Assembly: GCA_028565635.1 (NCBI GenBank)
Contig: JAOXYB010039407.1
Location: forward strand, 1 to 13,248
Direction of reading: 5' to 3'
DNA length: 13,248 nt
DNA from: Phoronis ovalis
Taxonomy: Eukaryota > Phoronida > Phoronidae
Position numbers and translations under genes: made by a program. This document shows positions 10,001 through 13,248 of this stretch, one piece after another (positions within the stretch are counted from its first letter, which is position 1; every line of letters starts with the position of its first letter). A model generated the notes under the pieces. The model did not search any database, was not told the origin of the DNA, and was given only the letters and a program-made list of their open reading frames with translations.

Positions 10001-11909
10001 TCAATCATGGGTCTAAGGACTGGTTCATTCTAAATTAGCTGGTAGTGTGGACTTAGTAAAAATTCTTTTATCCTACCTCCCCATTAAAATAGCTCATAAT
10101 ACAAATTTTCTCTTCCTTTCTTCCCCTTGTGAAGTATACAATGCCTTACCCCCTTATTTATGATTATTCTCTGATCTCCGCTCCAGACAATTTTTATTGA
10201 CCAATGTGATCGTATTTTTTTTCTATCATTTGCAATTCAAGGTTTACAAACTCCACTGCTATCAGTTATGCAAATTAATCATTTTACTAGTCTACCCTTT
10301 CTACAGTTAAGTGAAATGTGTCTGTTATTAATATTCTATGTTTCAAAATTATACTAGACAAGTTATCTAATTTAAATATGATCTGAAAAGTTTAAAAACT
10401 GTTTGTCCACAATCCATGGAAGGCAACTCACATTCTAAGGAAGCCAGACAATGTGCCCCCACACACACTGACAAAGGAGAAATGGTAGAAGTCCCCTACT
10501 ATTACTTCCCTCACAAGTCTGCTTGTTGAGGCTGAATCATCTGATGAGATTACAACATGTCCAAGACAGATACTGTTACTGTAGGTTTCCGAGTTATGCT
10601 CCTTTGTATATACAACATACAGATTTGTGACGTGGTAAAATGACATCAGAAATATCTGTTATTACGAGCTATTGAGGGGGGAAATGGGTAGGGACCACCG
10701 CTTAAAGGAAATAATATTGCCTTTTCATGAATCACAAATGATAAATTCCTGCAATCGTGGGTCACGAAAATAATATAACCCTTTCACACCTCAACAATAA
10801 TTAGTGTATATAAATAGGTTATAAGCAGTACTAATAGTCTATTGGATGCTTCTAAGAAGATAATTATACTGCAAATTATTCAAAATGGTTATGGCGTACT
10901 CGAGGGATTTTCGTTAGAGCGGCTACAAAGGGGGGAGTAAGCAAGAGAGTTCAATTTCATTGCAAAGAAATAAAAAATGATACTCTTATTGCATAAACAA
11001 ACATTTATGTGATGCTGTAACACGAAAATGAAACATAACGTTTATCACATTGCACGACCAAAATAAAATTCAATGATTCCCACAGCACGAAAATAAAATA
11101 TCCCTTTCACACCTGTAGGAAAATAAGTTTGCCCCCGCTCTATCTACCTGAATAGTTTGATGACCCATATAATTATCCCTCTAAATGCATAAACTAGTGC
11201 TTGTGTGTATATATTTATGTATACAGAATTCAGGATTCTGTGTTTCCCCAGCAATTCCCCAGCTGATGACGTTGGAAAAATGTGAGTAGCTGTCACAAAC
11301 CAGTACTTAGTACATTATCCGGTCGGAGCATAACTCGGAAACCTACAGTAAGGAATAATATAATAGTAACTTGCGCTTTCTTTATTTGGCAGATGTTGAT
11401 GGCCCAGCAACAGAGGTTGTGAAACTGAAAGAGAGTACTGCCACTTTCAGGGCTTATGGTACAGTGCTAGATCTGTTACAGAATACATTCTTACCTCTAT
11501 TTTTCCAGAGTGAAGATGTAAGTTTAGAAAATAAAATTTAAATTTTTTCATTTATATTATATGCAGTTTCAGTTCAATCTTTGAAATTCAATCATCATGA
11601 GTTTGTTTTGTAGTTTTGTCTGTATATATGGCAATCCCATTGATAACCTCCTAAGAATATATTTTGACAACTGAATGGATGGTGTAAAAATCCTTGAGGA
11701 CATCCTCCGAAAAAATTAAAATGAATTAGGACTAATTTTGTATTTTTTCTGTATTATGCAAAAATGTAATTTTTATACAGTAAATCATGTGTTTGTGCAA
11801 TTCACTTTACTGTCTTTTCAGATGTCATATTTTTTGTAAATTTATTTTAGTACTTTAGTCAAGCTTGTGGTGATCGACTTGGGAATACAATTAATCGAAG
11901 TTTATCCTG
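920..11909 (+). CDS. SNX14: Sorting nexin 14 orthologue, N-terminal half (14 spliced exons, 3' incomplete)
   Basis: Join 920-1008, 1359-1427, 4100-4151, 4714-4857, 5165-5208, 5453-5540, 6854-6938, 7471-7627, 8792-8867, 9206-9331, 9501-9624, 9798-9953, 11393-11517 and 11851-11909. All junctions are GT-AG, all phases agree, and about 464 residues result without a stop. Layout: two membrane helices (about 14-30 and 32-52), a CxxC-x4-CxxH knuckle (C80, C83, C88, H91), a PXA domain (about 103-282) and an RGS-like domain (about 328-448). Exon-by-exon colinearity with vertebrate SNX14 is clear (YIH in helix 2, PESLCPN, CKRH, QPWTDLKI, FVDELR, ELEYIRK, KEGAIHILQF, VVKL). Known SNX14 proteins are ER-anchored, act at ER-lipid droplet contacts in fatty-acid handling, and human loss causes cerebellar ataxia. 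The PX and nexin-C domains are not in the window. Intron sizes run from 169 bp to 2.7 kb. Confidence 0.93.
1009..1358 (+). other. SNX14 intron 1
   Basis: This 350-bp AT-rich intron runs from a GTATTT donor to a CTTTTCAG acceptor preceded by a good pyrimidine tract. I see no other feature in it. Confidence 0.75.
1359..1427 (+). CDS. SNX14: SNX14 exon 2 (second membrane helix)
   Basis: The first base completes a Ser codon; then come YIHYILVIWVFIIGIIFCYF and AF, and two bases (AG) remain. The strongly hydrophobic 20-residue run matches helix 2 of SNX14, where the YIH at the membrane border is also found in the vertebrate protein. The acceptor is CTTTTCAG and the donor is a near-perfect GTAAGT at 1428. 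With exon 1 it forms a membrane hairpin that would anchor the protein in the ER. Confidence 0.88.
   Translation, partial: LHSLYFSNMGIHHRNYILLFCF
1428..4099 (+). other. SNX14 intron 2 (2.7 kb), no gene seen
   Basis: This is the largest intron in the window. It is AT-rich and stop-dense in all frames. I found no exon, and none is expected because exons 2 and 3 join without loss against vertebrate SNX14. Small items: a 19-bp block at 1574-1592 recurs inverted at 10849-10867, and a perfect 14-bp palindrome TATCTACGTAGATA lies at 2969-2982. Confidence 0.7.
4100..4151 (+). CDS. SNX14: SNX14 exon 3 (post-membrane linker)
   Basis: The first base completes Ser-53; the exon then encodes PESLCPNLLIMFARRKK and ends in phase 0 at a consensus donor AAG/GTAAGT. 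It corresponds to the vertebrate PDSLLPN segment just after membrane helix 2. The closing ARRKK cluster is positively charged, fitting a membrane-adjacent cytosolic position. The acceptor is ATATTTCAG. Confidence 0.88.
4152..4713 (+). other. SNX14 intron 3
   Basis: A 562-bp AT-rich intron. It contains a low-complexity TTTAATAATT-type tract around 4456-4500. Nothing else stands out. Confidence 0.7.
4714..4857 (+). CDS. SNX14: SNX14 exon 4 (Cys/His knuckle and start of PXA)
   Basis: These 48 codons start and end in phase 0. They contain VCPVCSDAACKRHKP, giving Cys-80, Cys-83, Cys-88 and His-91, then QPWTDLKIPAKVDKALSE, which opens the PXA domain. The spacing CxxC-x4-CxxH resembles a small zinc knuckle, and the CKRH half is shared with vertebrate SNX14. 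The acceptor is GTTGCAG and the donor is GTGAGT. The exon reads open for 16 codons past the donor, so its 3' end rests on the donor and on joining to exon 5. Confidence 0.93.
4858..5164 (+). other. SNX14 intron 4
   Basis: A 307-bp intron with a strong GTGAGT donor and a GTCTTTCAG acceptor. No repeat or other feature was recognised. Confidence 0.7.
5165..5208 (+). CDS. SNX14: SNX14 exon 5 (PXA helix)
   Basis: Fourteen codons, ILELVLKEFVYTWY, plus two bases. This is the conserved first PXA helix, ending in the family's Trp-Tyr pair that precedes Arg-Asp. The acceptor is CTTTCAG. The donor is AG/GTAATG, slightly off consensus. The exon is short (44 nt), but its identity is secure because it joins exons 4 and 6 exactly as in SNX14. 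Confidence 0.9.
5453..5540 (+). CDS. SNX14: SNX14 exon 6 (PXA domain)
   Basis: One base completes the Arg of WYR; then DFSENEEFVDELRSSLRF continues through IIAVLYKRAQR to a phase-0 end. FVDELR and the following LRF are hallmark PXA residues shared with vertebrate SNX14. The acceptor is TTCTTCAG and the donor is AGG/GTAAGC. Intron 5 before it is 244 bp and has no visible feature. Confidence 0.93.
6063..6426 (+). repeat. Tandem duplication of about 180 bp in intron 6
   Basis: Unit 1 (6063-6240) and unit 2 (6244-6426) align along their whole length. Shared blocks include TATTGACTT, GCAATTTCATTATTTGATA, TGCCATTC, ATATGTGCAATTACCC, CATCTTTGTGGCA and CTATAA-CAATG. Small indels and scattered substitutions show the copy is not recent. 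Each unit carries the A-box-like TGGCAYAG near its 3' end, but only unit 2 continues into a B box. It may be two nested repeat insertions or a true local duplication. Confidence 0.75.
6389..6462 (+). mobile_element. tRNA-derived SINE head
   Basis: An A-box-like TGGCATAGTCAG (6396-6407) is followed, 47 bp start to start, by the B-box-like GGTTGGATTCC (6443-6453). The latter matches GGTTCGANTCC at 10 of 11 positions. This is the internal RNA polymerase III promoter layout of a tRNA-derived SINE. No pairing acceptor stem is visible, so this is not a working tRNA gene. The 3' body probably runs on to about 6600, but its end and a terminal tail are not defined. Confidence 0.5.
6854..6938 (+). CDS. 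SNX14: SNX14 exon 7 (PXA domain)
   Basis: Encodes LDMPTLITEKLIKATVQHAH followed by LCLQVKRS, with one base (G) left. This matches the central PXA helices of SNX14. The donor at 6939 (G/GTAATT) is chosen over a GTAAAG at 6926 because only the former supplies the single base that makes Val with exon 8. It also keeps the VKRS-VSTDEDYQQ spacing identical to vertebrate SNX14. The acceptor is TTTCGCAG. Confidence 0.9.
6939..7470 (+). other. SNX14 intron 7
   Basis: A 532-bp intron. It contains an imperfect inverted repeat (7154-7257) and an 18-bp block at 7415-7432 that recurs exactly before exon 9. The open frame continuing from exon 7 to 7102 is read-through of the intron. Confidence 0.7.
7154..7257. 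repeat. Imperfect inverted repeat in intron 7
   Basis: The left arm (about 7161-7177, TGTGGCTGCTAAGGTTC) pairs with the right arm (7235-7252, starting GGAACCTTGG), leaving a loop of about 57 bp. Weaker pairing continues outward. This could be a small MITE or an RNA hairpin in the intron. No target duplication is obvious. Confidence 0.4.
7471..7627 (+). CDS. SNX14: SNX14 exon 8 (PXA domain)
   Basis: Two bases complete Val-191. The exon continues STDEDYQQVALQRFGSHIHG, AMYSRQEELEYIRKIMQNLF and PYILSTQALEC, then two bases (AA). This is the longest exon in the window and covers the PXA segment with the conserved EELEYIRK and LFPYIL motifs. The acceptor is GCTGTTTCAG; the donor is AA/GTAAGT. Confidence 0.95.
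7679..7785. repeat. Probable dispersed repeat fragment with CAAGATGGCC-type palindrome
   Basis: GTCCAACTTCAACAAAACTT opens the segment. The near-palindromic GGTGGCCATCTTG and CCAAAATGGCTGCC (7751-7780) close it. Both phrases resemble wording I associate with abundant marine invertebrate repeats; this is recognition by memory only. There is one copy in the window, so the repeat status is inferred. Confidence 0.35.
7960..8090 (+). repeat. Palindromic dispersed repeat, copy 2
   Basis: The outer block AATAGACT then TGCATGCACTTGGT (7960-7984) and the arms CCAGCATGCTG (from about 8018), AGTGAATGA (8039-8045) and TTTATTCACAAAATATGCAT (8066-8085) match the reverse complement of 158-299. The same hairpin order is seen as in copy 1 with more decay in the loop. 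The two copies sit in introns of different genes and in opposite orientation. Confidence 0.65.
8792..8867 (+). CDS. SNX14: SNX14 exon 9 (PXA domain)
   Basis: One base completes Lys-243; then SLCALVKEILSGPVLLTALD and KIADP, ending in phase 0. The KEILSG motif followed by LADP-like residues marks the C-terminal part of PXA domains. The acceptor is TTTTTGTAG and the donor is CCT/GTAAGT. Confidence 0.92.
8868..9205 (+). other. SNX14 intron 9
   Basis: A 338-bp AT-rich intron with a GTAAGT donor and a TTGATTTTAG acceptor. No repeat or other feature was recognised. Confidence 0.7.
9206..9331 (+). CDS. SNX14: SNX14 exon 10 (end of PXA and linker)
   Basis: Forty-two codons, phase 0 at both ends: DIVNKLLLVFLDESSPPVNP, then DPPSPMVTILADFTQP and LCKNTS. 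The first 14 residues are the last PXA helix; the Pro/Ser-rich remainder is the linker towards the RGS domain, and SPMV...L.DF.QP mirrors the vertebrate SPLVPFLQKFAEP. Donor GTGAGT; acceptor TTTTAG. Confidence 0.93.
9501..9624 (+). CDS. SNX14: SNX14 exon 11 (RGS-like domain, N-terminal part)
   Basis: Encodes NLHMDITDILSKDNAQVGLF then PFMQFMKKEGAIHILQFYLA and I, with one base left. F-x-x-F-x-K-x-E-G-A-x-x-x-L-Q-F is the opening helix pattern of the SNX-type RGS domain. The SNX14 RGS is regarded as atypical and poor at G-alpha GTPase activation; nothing here contradicts that. Intron 10 before it is only 169 bp. The acceptor has a long T tract (TTTTTTTCAG). Confidence 0.94.
9798..9953 (+). CDS. 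SNX14: SNX14 exon 12 (RGS-like domain, middle)
   Basis: Two bases complete Asp-352, then ELNKKILRVPLSLAEMLLLH, EDIKSIYLTYLSEEATDRLQ and MDDLMVHEIKM, with one base left. This fits the RGS central helices (LHEDI.SIY.TYL and I/L.MDD). The donor T/GTAAGA at 9954 is chosen because the single base left makes Tyr with exon 13. Intron 11 before it is 173 bp. Confidence 0.93.
9954..11392 (+). other. SNX14 intron 12, repeat-bearing
   Basis: A 1439-bp intron, more varied in base composition than its neighbours. Its right half is bounded by perfect 27-bp inverted repeats (10576-11351), leaving only 41 bp to exon 13. The left half (9954-10575) has pyrimidine-rich patches (10070-10160) but no element I can define. 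Confidence 0.7.
10576..11351. mobile_element. 776-bp segment bounded by 27-bp perfect inverted repeats
   Basis: The left arm (10576-10602, starting TTACTGTAGG and ending GAGTTATGCTCC) is the exact reverse complement of 11325-11351. Inside is a direct repeat, CACGAAAATAA...CCTTTCACACCT (10763-10791 and 11086-11114), plus further CACGA-type motifs around 11021-11060. No reading frame codes for a transposase. The structure fits a non-autonomous DNA transposon, or an inverted pair of subterminal repeats in a larger element; no clear target duplication flanks the arms. Confidence 0.6.
11393..11517 (+). CDS. SNX14: SNX14 exon 13 (RGS-like domain, C-terminal part)
   Basis: Two bases complete Tyr-404; then VDGPATEVVKLKESTATFRA, YGTVLDLLQNTFLPLFFQSE and D, ending in phase 0 at GAT/GTAAGT. 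This matches the SNX14 stretch EGPYIDVVKL through the last RGS helices. The acceptor TATTTGGCAG lies just 41 bp after the 27-bp inverted repeat arm. Confidence 0.93.
11518..11850 (+). other. SNX14 intron 13
   Basis: A 333-bp AT-rich intron from GTAAGT to TTTATTTTAG. Nothing else was recognised. Confidence 0.7.
11851..11909 (+). CDS. SNX14: SNX14 exon 14 (end of RGS, start of linker)
   Basis: Nineteen codons, YFSQACGDRLGNTINRSLS, plus two bases (TG). YF follows Asp as in the vertebrate DEYF end of the RGS domain, and RLGNTINRSLS parallels the vertebrate RNSKLNRGSLS linker. The donor is TG/GTAAGA. Unspliced read-through would give Trp and then an immediate TAA formed by the donor, so intron retention would end the protein right after the RGS domain. 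Confidence 0.85.
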
Positions 11910-12216
11910 GTAAGATTCTAAACTACTCTATACTGAAAATTCTGTCTTGTTGCATTACTGCAGTAATTAATAATCCTGGAATATTATCTTATTACATATT
12001 ATTAGCACCAAATTTAATACTTTCAGAATGGCTTACATTATGTGGTATTCATTGTATTTATTTTTAACTAAAACAAGTGCATGCAGGTTTAAAGAGATCA
12101 AAATATACAATAATGTAACTACTACTAACTCCTTCTTATAAAGGGTTGCACTGGCTTTCAGTGTCCATTACTAGTGGTTAAATCAACAGCTGGATTCTAG
12201 TATAGAGTAGTAGTAG

Positions 12217-12546
12217 CCCGGGGGGCAGTCAATATGAAAGTGGGTACCCATGTTCCAACATGGTTTTTCAAAAAAAAAACTAACGAAGTGAAATTGTGCA
12301 AAAAAAATACACCCCTAAGGAAGTGAGTTTTTTGAAAAATACACCCTTAAGCAAGTGTCTTTTGGGAAAAAAAACACTTACCAAAGTGTCACACCTTCAA
12401 AAACCACCCCTTTTCGTGATTTTAGCAAAAACAGACTCTAACGCGCGTTACTCACCGGCAGTTCGAAATACATACCCTTTCACGCGACATTTTGTTGGAA
12501 CATGCGTACCCACTTTCATATTGTCTGTCCCCCCCCCACCCCCCGG
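12217..12546. mobile_element. 330-bp non-autonomous TIR transposon (MITE) with internal tandem array
   Basis: The left terminal repeat (12217-12260, starting CCCGGGGGGCAGTCAATATG) matches the inverted right end (12493-12546). Between them the pairing runs through CAATATGAAAGTGGGTAC and CATGTTCCAACA. The right arm is longer because of a C-rich tract. AGTAGTAG immediately flanks both sides (12209-12216 and 12547-12554), an apparent 8-bp target duplication as made by hAT or P-like transposases; the trinucleotide nature of the flank weakens this. The interior holds about five degenerate units of about 32 bp. There is no transposase frame. Confidence 0.8.
12270..12450 (+). repeat. Degenerate minisatellite inside the 330-bp element
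   Basis: Successive units of about 30-35 bp each open with an A run, then a core such as TACACCCCTAAGGAAGTG, TACACCCTTAAGCAAGTG, CACTTACCAAAGTG or CCACCCCTTTTCGTG. Four to five units are visible with growing divergence to the right. The array fills nearly all of the space between the terminal repeats. Confidence 0.65.
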
Positions 12547-12687
12547 AGTAGTAGCTCCATGAGTTTCAAAATGTCTGTACTTTGTAAGCCATTCTGAATG
12601 GGATACTTCTGGCCCAGAATTCCTCTTGACTATTTTATTTTACTATATATCATACTCACAAGTTAACACTTAAACATTTTTTTAAAG

Positions 12688-12732
12688 CCAGTCAATACTT
12701 GACAAACTTATACAACGATCATCAGTTGATAG
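12688..12732 (+). CDS. SNX14: Candidate SNX14 exon 15 (45 nt, unproven)
   Basis: After a TTTTTTTAAAG acceptor, one base completes Cys-465 and QSILDKLIQRSSVD follows, with two bases (AG) left at the donor GTAATG, the same donor hexamer as exon 5. Entry and exit phases are equal, so the exon could be included or skipped without a frame change. The charged, Ser-containing peptide is plausible for the RGS-PX linker and loosely parallels the vertebrate SLSLDDFRNTQKRGES. A rival reading (acceptor after 12691, donor GTAAGT at 12750) exists. Low conservation makes either uncertain. Confidence 0.33.
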
Positions 12733-13065
12733 GTAATGATCTTGTGTTTGTAAGTTTTTGTAGATAATCTTTCTGTATAACCAAGTACCTGTCTAACTTT
12801 CACATTTAACAACAGTCTAGCAAATTAATTGCATGCATTCTAGACAGGGATCTGTGGTCAATATATTATTCATACGTTATAATGCTATGGTGCTGGTTAT
12901 GTTTTTGCTGGTAAAGGTTATATAGTGCGCAAAATTAATGTTATGGTGATCAGTTTTAATAAAGCTTGGATGAAAGACAGTCACTGTTTGTTTAATAGTT
13001 GAACGTTTATTGTTGTAGAGTATCACTGTTGTAAAGTAAATAAATAACATAATGAAATACCTTTT

Positions 13066-13248
13066 TATGCCCATCACTATGTAATAGTGAAAGGGCATAT
13101 AGCCGTACCGTATGCAGTGTCGTCGGCGTCGGCGTATGTAACCTTTTCTTTGTTTTGCTATAACGGCTTTTGTCAGATCATCTTCGTATTTGGTACAGGG
13201 TAAGTACAGGTCAAAGCGCAGGTCTGATATAATTTTGACCTCGATTAC
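13066..13248. repeat. Hairpin-headed dispersed repeat, truncated by the window edge
   Basis: It opens with a hairpin: TATGCCC (13066-13072) pairs with GGGCATA (13093-13099) and inner CACTA (13075-13079) with TAGTG (13085-13089). A GTCGTCGGCGTCGGCGT run follows at about 13119-13135, then TATTTGGTACAGGGTAAGTA near 13186-13205. From memory this layout (GGGCATATAG, GTCGG-type run, TTTGGTACAGG) resembles a repeat seen in several marine invertebrate genomes. It is GC-richer than its surroundings and has no matching far end in the window. Confidence 0.5.

Larger units (their letters stand above)
11910..13248 (+). other. SNX14 downstream intronic sequence
   Basis: After exon 14 the gene must continue, because the linker, PX and nexin-C parts are missing, but most of this 1.3 kb is intronic. 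It contains a 330-bp inverted-repeat transposon (12217-12546), a weak candidate exon (12688-12732) and a dispersed repeat at the right edge (13066-13248). Other open frames here run through the repeats and are not gene-like. Confidence 0.65.

Noticed and set aside
10428-10646. 72-codon minus-strand open frame in intron 12
   Set aside because: It crosses the left arm of the 27-bp inverted repeat and shows no recognisable domain.
12296-12562. 88-codon open frame on the plus strand
   Set aside because: It runs through the minisatellite and right terminal repeat of the 330-bp element; the proline run at its end is just the C-rich arm.
12692-12749. Alternative exon 15 (58 nt, donor GTAAGT at 12750)
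   Set aside because: The donor is good, but the peptide (QYLTNLYNDHQLIGNDLVF) has no resemblance to the SNX14 linker; kept only as a rival to the 45-nt reading.
1-13248. Bacterial operons, CRISPR arrays, phage or viral genes, toxin systems
   Set aside because: Coding sequence is intron-split with GT-AG sites and animal protein families; no regularly spaced direct repeats of CRISPR type and no transposase, reverse transcriptase or viral frame was found.

Overview
The window is AT-rich animal nuclear DNA carrying parts of two divergently transcribed, intron-rich genes. Coding sequence appears only as short islands bounded by GT-AG splice sites with consistent codon phases, and the islands join into one reading frame. 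The introns hold inverted-repeat and tRNA-related elements of the kind common in marine invertebrate genomes. The protein relationships point to a non-vertebrate metazoan; I cannot name the species or phylum. Comparisons with vertebrate proteins are from memory, not from a search.

Left end (1-683, minus strand): the first coding exon of a phosphomannomutase (PMM1/PMM2 family, human PMM2-like) lies at 683-615. It carries the HAD-type DVDGT nucleophile motif and ends in a perfect splice donor. The rest of that gene lies beyond position 1.

Middle and right (920 to past the window end, plus strand): at least 14 coding exons of a sorting nexin 14 (SNX14) orthologue can be joined without a frame break. 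They encode about 464 residues: a double membrane-spanning N-terminus, a CxxC-x4-CxxH knuckle, the whole PXA domain, and an RGS-like domain. The PX and C-terminal nexin domains must lie downstream. A 45-nt candidate exon 15 (12688-12732) is possible but unproven.

The two start codons are only 236 bp apart, so the genes probably share a bidirectional promoter. Both starts sit in a TISU/YY1-like context, which suggests very short 5' leaders.

The introns contain most of the non-coding structure: a 330-bp terminal-inverted-repeat element with an apparent 8-bp target duplication and an internal roughly 32-bp tandem array (12217-12546); a 776-bp segment bounded by perfect 27-bp inverted repeats (10576-11351); a palindromic repeat family with two copies in opposite orientation (158-299 and 7960-8090); a tandem duplication of about 180 bp ending in a tRNA-related SINE head (6063-6462); and a hairpin-headed dispersed repeat running off the right edge (13066-13248). 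I found no bacterial, viral, CRISPR or toxin gene, and no convincing new protein system. The most interesting signals are the promoter/TISU arrangement and the structured intronic elements.
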